A DNA stretch of 13,870 nt, taken from assembly GCA_030430105.1 (NCBI GenBank), contig JAUIFW010000020.1:1-13870 (forward strand), written 5' to 3'. This document shows positions 5,881-11,979 of the stretch, one piece after another (positions within the stretch are counted from its first letter, which is position 1; each line of letters opens with the position of its first letter). Origin of the DNA: a bacterium. GTDB lineage: Bacteria; Patescibacteria; Gracilibacteria; 1-14-2-50-48-13. A program made the position numbers and the translations under genes. The notes below the pieces were generated by a model. The model had not been told where the DNA came from. It did no database searches and saw only the letters and a list, made by a program, of their open reading frames with translations.

Positions 5881-7737
5881 CTATTGCATGGAGAGTGCTG
5901 CCTTTCTCTCCGAGGTATATTCTTCTGGACGACTGGATAAACGCTTGGCCTCCTCTGGTGATATACCTAGCTCTTCATCACAGACGCTGCAATACTGCTG
6001 TTCTCCTGGCAGATAGCCATGTTTGGGGCAAATGGAAAAGGTTGGTGTGATCGTAAGGTACGGGAGATGAAAATGTTCAAAGGCCTTTTTTACTAATGCC
6101 TTACAAGCTTCTGTACTTGAAATTCTCTCTCCCATGTATAAATGAAGGACTGTTCCCCCCGTGTATTGTTTCTGGAACTCATCTTGGTGCATCAGAGCTT
6201 CGAAGGCATCTTGTGTATGTTCCACAGGCAACTGAGAAGAATTCGTATAATAGGGATTTTCCTCTGTCCCTGCTTGGATAATATCTGGAAACCGCTTCTG
6301 ATCCTCCTTTGCAAAGCGCTGCGTTGTCCCCTCTCCAGGAGTGGCTTCAAGGTTATAGAGATTACCTGTTTCTTCTTGGAAACGAAGTAGCTCTTCCCTC
6401 ATATATGCAAGGATCTCCAGCCCAAAAGCCCGTCCTTGTTCTGTGGTAATATCCTCTTTGTCCTCGAAAAAGTTGCGGACAGCCTCATTAACACCGTTAA
6501 TCCCAATGGTTGAAAAATGATTCGTTAGCCTACCTAGGTACCTCTTGGTATAGGGGTATAATCCCTTCTCCATCCACTCTAAAACAAAGGCTCGCTTTTG
6601 TTCTAAGGAATCCTTTGCTATTACCATGAGCCTCCCCAACTCATCGAGCAGAGCAGTCTTCTCTCCCCTATACAAGTAACCAAGTCTTGCAGCATTAATG
6701 GTAACAACTCCAACACTTCCTGTCATCTCTGCAGAACCAAAGAGCCCATTTCCTCTTTTCAAAAGTTCTCGCACATCCAGTTGAAGCCTACAGCACATGG
6801 ATCGTACATCCCCTGGAGATAGTTCAGAGTTTACGAAGTTTTGAAAATAGGGTAGGCCGTATTTTGCAGTCATCTCAAACAGCAACGTACAATTTGGATG
6901 ATCCCAATCAAAATCACTTGTAATATTGTATGTAGGTATAGGGAAGGTAAACACCCTCCCCTTGGCATCGCCCCGTAGCATTACTTCTAAAAAGGCTTTG
7001 TTCACCATCTGCATTTCCTTCTCAAGCTCTCCAAAGGAATAGCTAAAGGGTGTTCCCCCTAGGAATAACCTAGCCTCCTTTAGATCATTAGGACAGTTCC
7101 AGTCAAAGGTAATGTTTGTAAAAGGGGTCTGGGACCCCCATCTAGATGGGATATTGCAGTTAAATACAAAAGACTGCATGCAGTCGTAGACGTACTTATA
7201 CGTTTTCTTCATTACATACTCCTCCATCTTCTTTTCTGAGGGGAAGGTGCACTCTTGCTCCTTCATCTCTTCCCTGAGATCTAGCTCATACTTTTTCACG
7301 AAAGGCGCTAGATAGGTATCAAAGGAGGAAAAGGCCTGAGCTCCCGCCCATTCATTTTGCAAGGTTCCAAAAAAATTGACCATCTGTGCCACTGCTGATG
7401 CAAGGTTTTTTGGTGGCGCACTTTCTACTTTAGTAGGAACACCGTTGAATCCCTCTTCAAGTAACACACGTAGAGACCACCCGGCACAGTACCCTCCTAA
7501 GAGCGATAGATCATGAATATGTACATCACCTTCCCTATGCGCCATCCCAATCTCAGGACTGTACACATTGTTTAACCAATAGTTTGCAGTAACTTTTCCA
7601 GAACTATTGAGAATAAGTCCACCAAGGGAAAACCCCTGGTTGGCATTTTCTCTTATTCTCCATTCTGACCTATGAAGATAACTTTCGATGGTCTCTTTTG
7701 AATCTACCAGTCCAGAAGTGCTCTTGGTATTATTCAT
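5881..7737 (-). CDS. nrdD: Anaerobic ribonucleoside-triphosphate reductase, large part, lacking its glycyl-radical domain
   Basis: This 618-residue protein is a class III reductase catalytic barrel. It has MCCRL (Cys315/316, the thiyl-radical region), NGLFGSAEMTGSVGVVTIN (330-348), and the zinc-binding end CPKHGY...YCSVCDEE (C570, H573, C583, C586). No N-terminal ATP-cone is visible: the chain begins directly with the barrel (DVHIHD at 71-76). It should reduce ribonucleotides to deoxyribonucleotides without oxygen. After the zinc site the chain runs about 30 residues to a TAG without the RVxGY motif, which is instead encoded by the next gene (5645-5848). By itself the protein could not carry a glycyl radical. 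The start follows a sigma-70-like promoter overlapped by two NrdR boxes; no SD is present and the 5' leader would be about 13 bases. Confidence 0.95.
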   Translation of the reverse strand: MNNTKSTSGLVDSKETIESYLHRSEWRIRENANQGFSLGGLILNSSGKVTANYWLNNVYSPEIGMAHREGDVHIHDLSLLGGYCAGWSLRVLLEEGFNGVPTKVESAPPKNLASAVAQMVNFFGTLQNEWAGAQAFSSFDTYLAPFVKKYELDLREEMKEQECTFPSEKKMEEYVMKKTYKYVYDCMQSFVFNCNIPSRWGSQTPFTNITFDWNCPNDLKEARLFLGGTPFSYSFGELEKEMQMVNKAFLEVMLRGDAKGRVFTFPIPTYNITSDFDWDHPNCTLLFEMTAKYGLPYFQNFVNSELSPGDVRSMCCRLQLDVRELLKRGNGLFGSAEMTGSVGVVTINAARLGYLYRGEKTALLDELGRLMVIAKDSLEQKRAFVLEWMEKGLYPYTKRYLGRLTNHFSTIGINGVNEAVRNFFEDKEDITTEQGRAFGLEILAYMREELLRFQEETGNLYNLEATPGEGTTQRFAKEDQKRFPDIIQAGTEENPYYTNSSQLPVEHTQDAFEALMHQDEFQKQYTGGTVLHLYMGERISSTEACKALVKKAFEHFHLPYLTITPTFSICPKHGYLPGEQQYCSVCDEELGISPEEAKRLSSRPEEYTSERKAALSMQ

Positions 7738-7753
7738 GGGTAATCACGTTAAA

Positions 7754-7801
7754 ATACTATATATTGTGTCTTACAATCTCTATCAACACTATATATTCCC
7801 T
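7754..7801 (-). promoter_or_regulatory. Two NrdR boxes upstream of nrdD
   Basis: ATACTATATATTGTGT (7754-7769) matches the known NrdR consensus ACACwATATATwGTGT at 15 of 16 positions. ACACTATATATTCCCT (7786-7801) matches its first 12. The two start 32 bases apart, about three helical turns, the usual spacing of tandem NrdR boxes. NrdR is the nucleotide-sensing repressor of ribonucleotide reductase genes; its own gene is not in this window. Confidence 0.85.
7758..7786 (-). promoter_or_regulatory. Sigma-70-like promoter of the nrd operon
   Basis: On the minus strand TTGATA (7786-7781), a 17-base spacer and TATATA (7763-7758) precede nrdD. The -10 lies within NrdR box 1 and the -35 touches box 2, so repressor binding would block RNA polymerase. 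Confidence 0.65.
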
Positions 7802-8043
7802 CACTTAACGAAATCAAGCATAGGAAAAACTCCCGCTTGCTAGCTATTTGATCCTGGTATCTTGTGTTACCGACCTATCTCTGCGCCAGAGCTATGTACC
7901 TACACTGTTACCTTACTTCCTTTCCTAGTAAATATTTGCAAAACACTTCTTACTATGTCTTTACGTCATTAACTTACTATGACCGCATGTTCAACTATCT
8001 CCGAGAATATGTCGCCTTTCTTCAGCATATTATTTAGCGTTAC
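7802..8043. other. Non-coding stretch with no recognised feature
   Basis: These ~240 bases between the nrd promoter and the SulP remnant show no sustained open frame on either strand, no RNA gene that I recognise and no clear terminator. A small stem (CTCTG-CGC-CAGAG near 7880) is the only local structure noticed. It may be too decayed to identify. Confidence 0.5.
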
Positions 8044-8308
8044 TGGTTCTACCCTTTCTTTTACATAACAATTTGATATAGCTCATGATTCCAAAGAAGT
8101 GGTCATCGCCCTCAGCAGGAACCATATGGTGGAAATGTCCTCCATCGAGGCACTCAACAAACTAACGGAGCGTTACCTCAAAACAGGGAAAGTGCTACAT
8201 ATCAAACACCTCTCCTCAGATTGCCGGTGGCTTATCAAGAATGCGGACTCTGTGGTGGATGTGGATGTAAATGTGATTAAGGATCCAGAGTATGTGGTGA
8301 AGGAGTAG
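8044..8308 (+). pseudogene. Decayed copy of the SulP 3' end (STAS domain)
   Basis: This stretch aligns with 4685-4943 of the SulP gene at roughly 85% identity by eye, with a 44-base identical run around the HIKHLSSDC codons and the same final codons through TAG. The likeness stops at the stop codon and a little before 8044, so only the last ~86 codons are present. In the ancestral frame a GAA codon has become TAA (T-stop-QFD in place of TEQFD) and two codons are inserted (GVDVDVNV-type change), so it is a pseudogene. Several replacements (DFGKSRVVDMSA to ALSRNHMVEMSS) hit the STAS core. It is in the same orientation as the intact gene, and the nrd operon lies between them. Confidence 0.9.
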
Positions 8309-8335
8309 GTTTTGTATACACAATAAATAATCACT

Positions 8336-8368
8336 ACTATTGACAACAATAGTTATTTAGTGTTTTAT
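8336..8368 (+). promoter_or_regulatory. Promoter with operator-like dyad for the 134-aa gene
   Basis: A perfect TTGACA (8340-8345) is followed at 17-20 bases by TTTTATATA (-10 candidates at 8363-8371). The -35 lies inside a perfect inverted repeat ACTATTG-ACAA-CAATAGT (8336-8353), a likely binding site for a dimeric regulator. Confidence 0.6.
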
Positions 8369-8392
8369 ATAAAAAAGAAGGAGGACAAACCT

Positions 8393-8797
8393 ATGTCACT
8401 TACAAATCAAGTCACGGAAGTTACCGTGTTCCTAGCTGAGGATAAGAGAAGCAAAGACCTGGGAGATAGAGGAGTATCGATTCTCGCACACGATGGTCAG
8501 GAGATGCAACTCCAAATACTCGTACATGATGACGCATTTTGGGAGCGATACACCTTCAAGGAAGTCATAGATTTATTATCTGAAGATGCTAAAGCCACAT
8601 TAAGGAATACTCTGGAATTCGGCTCCAAGCAAACATGGTACGCCCCACTCTACAGAGCACTTCGAGGCATTCAGCAATTATCAAACAAGGTCGAGGATGA
8701 GCGAGCAATCATACAGATTGTCCACTCTTACGTTCGATCCAAACTTCCGGATGATGGCCGTATTACTATGGCTATCATGGAGGAACTGGTAAAATAA
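8393..8797 (+). CDS. Hypothetical protein (134 aa)
   Basis: I do not recognise a family. The product is soluble, acidic-to-neutral and mostly helical in its second half (EVIDLLSEDAKATLRNTLEF, ending MAIMEELVK), with no signal peptide, membrane segment or catalytic motif. The start is set by an excellent SD, AAGGAGG at 8378-8384, 8 bases before ATG 8393; an in-frame GTG at 8360 would place the SD inside the gene and is rejected. A TTGACA promoter with a dyad lies upstream and an intrinsic terminator follows 11 bases after the stop, so this is a single-gene unit. It converges on the 157-aa gene. Its textbook signals differ from the SD-less genes around it. Confidence 0.75.
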   Translation: MSLTNQVTEVTVFLAEDKRSKDLGDRGVSILAHDGQEMQLQILVHDDAFWERYTFKEVIDLLSEDAKATLRNTLEFGSKQTWYAPLYRALRGIQQLSNKVEDERAIIQIVHSYVRSKLPDDGRITMAIMEELVK

Positions 8798-8807
8798 AGA
8801 AACTTTA

Positions 8808-8834
8808 GAGGTCAGCAACATGCTGATCTCTTTT
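8808..8834 (+). terminator. Intrinsic terminator of the 134-aa gene
   Basis: GAGGTCAGCA (8808-8817) and TGCTGATCTC (8821-8830) form a 10-bp stem with one G-U pair and a short loop, followed by TTTT. It lies 11 bases after the stop. Confidence 0.8.
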
Positions 8835-8859
8835 CATATATTCTTCATTTTTATACAAT

Positions 8860-8886
8860 AAAAAGCGCCCCCTTATGTAGGGGGCG
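8860..8886 (-). terminator. Intrinsic terminator of the 157-aa gene
   Basis: CGCCCCC (8866-8872) and GGGGGCG (8880-8886) pair perfectly with a 7-base loop, followed on the minus strand by C and five T. It ends the transcript of the gene that stops at 8932. Confidence 0.85.
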
Positions 8887-8902
8887 GTGGGCGAATACTC
8901 AT
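8873..8902 (-). other. Micro-ORF MSIRPPPPT running into the terminator
   Basis: After the stop of the 157-aa gene comes AAAGGAGG, then ATG and nine codons (MSIRPPPPT) whose TAA lies in the terminator loop. The Pro codons form one arm of the stem, so the peptide may simply follow from base pairing. No function is claimed; the SD and spacing are the only support. Confidence 0.3.
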
Positions 8903-8950
8903 TGGTATCCCTCCTTTCTATTTTTTTTGTATTACTGACGCTTAACCCAG
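8890..8950 (-). repeat. Gene-end/SD segment (partner of 10-64)
   Basis: On the minus strand this segment holds the last codons and stop of the 157-aa gene (HWVKRQ), ATAGAAAGGAGG, GATACC and an ATG. The left edge of the window carries a diverged copy, including codons readable as WVDQ-stop before the same SD-like block. Confidence 0.45.
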
Positions 8951-9405
8951 TGGCTTTCTCTGCCTCTTTCTTCACCTGGGTTGTCAGTTGGGGCATCCCC
9001 CAGGATTCTGTATTCGATACCCTTATCAGAACGAGGGGCACGAAAGGAATCCTGCAAATCTCCGACCTGAGTTCTTTCCTCTTTATTGAGGGAGCTTGTT
9101 TCGTACAACTCGCCCAAGGATTCAGCAATGATGTCCAGGAGGACACGGTGCTCAACCTTAAAGATACTCTCTTGGTCGCCGGGTTCAAAGCCTTTCAATT
9201 CAGCCTTTGCTAACCGGACCAGCTTGTTGACTGGTTTTTCCAGGGCGACCTTGGGGGCCCCCATCACCATTCGTTGAATCGAATTACTTTTTGCAATTTT
9301 TGCAATCGCATCAAGCATCTCCTCAACGGCATTAAACGATCGGTCTAAAGAAAACATAGCGCCACCTCCAAAATTTTTTTCACAAACACTTTGTACGTTA
9401 GACAT
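8932..9405 (-). CDS. Hypothetical helical protein (157 aa)
   Basis: I do not recognise a family. The product is soluble, with amphipathic helices in the middle (FNAVEEMLDAIAKIAKS; LLDIIAESLGELYETSS) and a charged, probably disordered tail (about 115-157). Two in-frame ATGs, at 9405 and 9357, each have GGAGG exactly 7 bases upstream, so forms of 157 and 141 residues may both be made; the first is chosen here. The intervening 16 residues include one Cys and GGG. A strong promoter (TTGACA-16-TATGAT) gives a leader of about 75 bases and an intrinsic terminator follows. A frame from GTG 9456 (CTACG...) has no SD and is not used, though it would add a CxxC-like motif. Confidence 0.72.
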   Translation of the reverse strand: MSNVQSVCEKNFGGGAMFSLDRSFNAVEEMLDAIAKIAKSNSIQRMVMGAPKVALEKPVNKLVRLAKAELKGFEPGDQESIFKVEHRVLLDIIAESLGELYETSSLNKEERTQVGDLQDSFRAPRSDKGIEYRILGDAPTDNPGEERGRESHWVKRQ

Positions 9406-9417
9406 AGCCGTACCTCC
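9365..9417 (-). promoter_or_regulatory. Duplicated ribosome-binding site, two in-frame starts
   Basis: GGAGG at 9417-9413 serves ATG 9405 and GGAGG at 9369-9365 serves ATG 9357. Both have 7-base spacing and near-identical flanks (TGGAGGTACGGCTATGT and TGGAGGTGGCGCTATGT), 48 bases apart and in the same frame. Confidence 0.65.
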
Positions 9418-9486
9418 ATAAATTTGATTGGGACGTACACCGCAAGCAGTGCACACAAGATGATGGCTAACTCATCCTGATTTACT

Positions 9487-9514
9487 ATCATACGAATATT
9501 TTTATATTTGTCAA
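9487..9514 (-). promoter_or_regulatory. Sigma-70-like promoter of the 157-aa gene
   Basis: Minus-strand TTGACA (9514-9509), a 16-base AT-rich spacer and TATGAT (9492-9487). Transcription would start near 9480. Confidence 0.7.
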
Positions 9515-9585
9515 TATTTAATATTCAATACGAAAAGCCTCCACCTTGTAGCGGTGACTACTCTCTACCAAAGGGAAGCCTATCA

Positions 9586-10005
9586 CTAGCTCTTGATAAT
9601 CTCATGTTCGATCTTTTCCTCAAACATGTTTCCCCTTCTTATCATTTCCTGAAGCTCCACAGGCTTCACATTCACATTCCCAGCAAGAATGTCATGAAAG
9701 GCTAACTCCTCCAACTCATGGTTATGTGAACCAACCCGCTCCAAAAAAGAAGTATCCTCTACCTTCCCCACAAACAAAAACTCTATGGACTCGATATGGG
9801 GAATTTCCGTGACATACCGAAGCTTCAAGTCTACACCCTCTAGATCCAGCTCCTCGCGCAGTTCCCGATGCATACTTTCCACCGCCTGTTCCCCTTCATC
9901 AATATGCCCTCCAGGCAAGCACCACCAGTCTGCTACACCCTTGTGTCGCACAAGAAGCACTTCATTGTCTTTATTAAAGAGGATGGCTCGGCTTCGAATA
10001 TGCAT
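9586..10005 (-). CDS. Nudix hydrolase
   Basis: The 139-residue protein contains a full Nudix box, GHIDEGEQAVESMHRELREE (GX5EX7REUXEE), preceded by WWCLPG. Nudix enzymes hydrolyse nucleoside diphosphates linked to another group, such as oxidised nucleotides or ADP-ribose; MutT-like size fits, but the substrate is not readable. ATG 10005 is chosen over an upstream in-frame TTG at 10014; neither has a clear SD. It is the last gene of a minus-strand row that begins at 11850, though a hairpin at 10039-10056 separates it from the gene before, so it may have its own transcript. No T-run terminator was found after it. Confidence 0.9.
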   Translation of the reverse strand: MHIRSRAILFNKDNEVLLVRHKGVADWWCLPGGHIDEGEQAVESMHRELREELDLEGVDLKLRYVTEIPHIESIEFLFVGKVEDTSFLERVGSHNHELEELAFHDILAGNVNVKPVELQEMIRRGNMFEEKIEHEIIKS

Positions 10006-10038
10006 GGTGTCCAAGTGAAATATATATTGTTCTTATCA

Positions 10039-10056
10039 GGCCCCTCTTTTAGGGCC
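10039..10056 (-). other. Short GC hairpin between the HMA gene and the Nudix gene
   Basis: GGCCC (10039-10043) and GGGCC (10052-10056) pair around an 8-base loop, 25 bases after the stop of the HMA-MauE gene. No T-run follows on the minus strand, so it is a weak terminator or a processing site at best. A 12-bp palindrome CTTTATATAAAG lies between it and the stop. Confidence 0.3.
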
Positions 10057-10080
10057 AAGAGTTACTTTATATAAAGCCAA

Positions 10081-10809
10081 CTATCCGATCTGTGCCAATA
10101 CCATCACCCCAGCCATCGCAATCATCAAGCCATCCTCCATAATCGTCACCGTACTCATTGGAAGGTTGAATCCTGTCCCAAGGCAGGCACATTTGATCGC
10201 GCGTTTTTGTAGTACGGACTGAATAACGCCAATGATACTCACTCCCATGATGAGTACCGTTGCCACATTTGTCCAAAGTGGCTCAAAGCGAAGCAAAAAC
10301 GACAGTCCAAGTGCTACTTCTACAAAGGGATAGATATACCCCCAGATAGGCCATTCTTTTGTGGGGATATCATAACTCAGATAGCTTGCGGCAAAGCCCG
10401 GCACGTCCAGAAGCTTAAAGAACCCAAAGGCAAGGAAGAACAGTCCCATGAAGTTTGGCATCCACACCGTCCATTCGTAGGAATCCTGTATATAGGAAAG
10501 ATATGCCGTAGCTCCTATGATATAGAGCACCACGAGTATGAGCGGCCAGTAGGTGGAGAGAGTCTTTTTTGAGACACTTCTGTCTTCCAGATTTCCCTGC
10601 TCAATCTCCTCCAAAGAGTATTTTTTCAATGGTCTCAAAGCCTTTTGTAAGGCCTTCACTCCTATGTGATGGCTCATACTGACTTGAACCATACCAGTTT
10701 TCAATTCTACTTCTGCACTAGAAACACCCTCAACCGCCAAGAGAGCTTTTTTGACCTTTTCCACGCAGCTTGCGCACGTCATGCCTAAAACTCTGTATGT
10801 ATGCTTCAT
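10081..10809 (-). CDS. Heavy-metal-associated (HMA) domain fused to a MauE/DoxX-like membrane protein
   Basis: The 242-residue protein starts with an HMA domain (1-70) carrying GMTCASC (9-15), where Cys12 and Cys15 would bind Cu(I), Hg(II) or a similar ion. About four membrane segments follow (near 89-107, 120-136, 158-175 and 183-200). The end holds KCACLGTGFNLPMSTVTIME (207-226), in which the CxC pair and surrounding residues are typical of MauE-like proteins fused to HMA domains. Such proteins are thought to handle metals or disulfides at the membrane; the exact role is unknown. It lies 36 bases after the cytochrome b5-like gene and has no SD. Copper delivery to the neighbouring redox proteins is a plausible but unproven link. 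Confidence 0.85.
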   Translation of the reverse strand: MKHTYRVLGMTCASCVEKVKKALLAVEGVSSAEVELKTGMVQVSMSHHIGVKALQKALRPLKKYSLEEIEQGNLEDRSVSKKTLSTYWPLILVVLYIIGATAYLSYIQDSYEWTVWMPNFMGLFFLAFGFFKLLDVPGFAASYLSYDIPTKEWPIWGYIYPFVEVALGLSFLLRFEPLWTNVATVLIMGVSIIGVIQSVLQKRAIKCACLGTGFNLPMSTVTIMEDGLMIAMAGVMVLAQIG

Positions 10810-10845
10810 AGCATGTGTATTTGACGAGTAAAAAGGATGGTATGC

Positions 10846-11211
10846 CTAGTTGGCCAGTTCCCCTATTACAAAATTTTCTAGCATAGCAAATCCCTTAGGG
10901 TCATGATCTCGCACCCCTTCAAATAACTGCGTAGCATCTATACCACAAGCCTCTGCTAAATTTTCATCACCTCCAGGATGTCTTCCGAAATACGACGTAA
11001 CATCGGCAACTTTTCCGTCTATCACGGTCCAACAATCCTCCTTCGTATCATGCATTGCAAGCTCCTCTAGAGTGTATGTAGTTGTTGAGGACTCTGACAC
11101 TACTTCCGTGCTACTATTCGGTGTATCAACCTCCGCACTTGGAGTGTCTACTTGCGTAGAACAAGAAGCTAAGACAAGGGTACCCAGTAGAAGTAGTTGT
11201 ATATATTTCAT
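10846..11211 (-). CDS. Cytochrome b5-like haem-binding lipoprotein
   Basis: The 121-residue product has a lipoprotein signal (LVLASC, lipidated Cys17), a Ser/Thr-rich linker (18-45) and a cytochrome b5 fold (46-121). The haem ligands are visible: His78 in RHPGG and His103 in VRDHDP, with the usual YTLEELAMHD opening and DCWTVIDGKVADVT strand. It would sit on the outer face of the membrane as a one-electron carrier. It begins 9 bases after the stop of the membrane cytochrome b gene upstream, so the two very probably share a transcript and may exchange electrons. No SD is present. The fold assignment is firm; the electron partner is inferred from position. Confidence 0.92.
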   Translation of the reverse strand: MKYIQLLLLGTLVLASCSTQVDTPSAEVDTPNSSTEVVSESSTTTYTLEELAMHDTKEDCWTVIDGKVADVTSYFGRHPGGDENLAEACGIDATQLFEGVRDHDPKGFAMLENFVIGELAN

Positions 11212-11220
11212 GATGTTTGA

Positions 11221-11850
11221 TTATGAATGTGTGGATGCTTTCTTTTTAAGAAACAGCACTGTGTATCCTAGCACGTAGAGTATAAGGACCACAAGTGGCA
11301 ATACATCCACTTCCTTGTAGAGCATAAAGTCGACCATCGCGATATGCATCCCGATAAAAAGAAAGGCAACATGCACCATTCTTTGCAGCCGCTTCCATGC
11401 CTTCCCACCCATGGTTTTCATAGCCCACTTCGTGGACGTCAGAAAGAGTGGCAACAGTATGAGCCAGCCGATGAACCCTGTGATCTGCGCTTGATCGGTA
11501 GCAAACAAGGTATCCCACATGCCTGGGTACAGGATACTTCCCCCGCGTGAAACCAGCACGACACACACATGTGCCGTTGCCATGAGAAAGGCAAAGATTC
11601 CCGTCACTTTCCTTGAAGGGAGCAATCTTGTAAACAATGATACCCTAGGTGCAAAGAGCCTTGTGAGCTTTTGAAGAAGAGAAACAAAGATGGTGTAGGC
11701 GAGTAGCCACCACGCTCCCCACCCCATGGAGCTCAGGAACGCGCTGTTTGAGAACGTACCTCCATCAAAAGCCAAAAATATCGACACTCCCCAAAGGAGA
11801 ACAATACCTATGGTGGCCGCGCGACTAATCAAGATGGGTGAAATCTTCAT
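11221..11850 (-). CDS. Ferric-reductase-like transmembrane cytochrome b (MsrQ/YedZ-like)
   Basis: The 209-residue protein is almost wholly membrane-embedded, with about six segments. Histidines at 94 (ATAHVCVV), 160 (RMVHVAFL) and 169 (GMHIAM) lie inside helices where ferric-reductase-like proteins bind haem b, and the KAWKRLQRMVH pattern before His160 is characteristic. There are no FAD or NAD(P)H domains, so, as for MsrQ, electrons must come from the quinone pool or a separate partner. It is the first gene of the minus-strand row and is followed at 9 bases by the cytochrome b5-like lipoprotein. No MsrP is seen in the window. The start at 11850 is the first ATG; no SD. The family is clear but MsrQ function is not shown. 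Confidence 0.85.
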   Translation of the reverse strand: MKISPILISRAATIGIVLLWGVSIFLAFDGGTFSNSAFLSSMGWGAWWLLAYTIFVSLLQKLTRLFAPRVSLFTRLLPSRKVTGIFAFLMATAHVCVVLVSRGGSILYPGMWDTLFATDQAQITGFIGWLILLPLFLTSTKWAMKTMGGKAWKRLQRMVHVAFLFIGMHIAMVDFMLYKEVDVLPLVVLILYVLGYTVLFLKKKASTHS

Positions 11851-11979
11851 ATCTGTAGTGAGAATGTAACACCATGCTATACCAAATACGCTTCTTTTCC
11901 ATAGCTAGCACACCACTTCATTCAGAAGCTAGTCACAACAGACTATGTTATAGTTAGGGCACTATCACTTTCTACACTC

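Noticed and set aside
8099..8308. A free-standing 69-aa STAS protein
   Set aside because: It has no SD or natural start, lacks the first part of the domain, and aligns throughout with the SulP 3' end beyond an in-frame TAA.
8360..8392. GTG 8360 as start of the 134-aa gene
   Set aside because: The AAGGAGG at 8378-8384 would then be coding; it is ideally placed for ATG 8393.
8805..9213. Overlapping 108-127 codon frames on both strands
   Set aside because: They run through the 157-aa gene in other frames; the minus one crosses both terminators and the plus one has no start signals.
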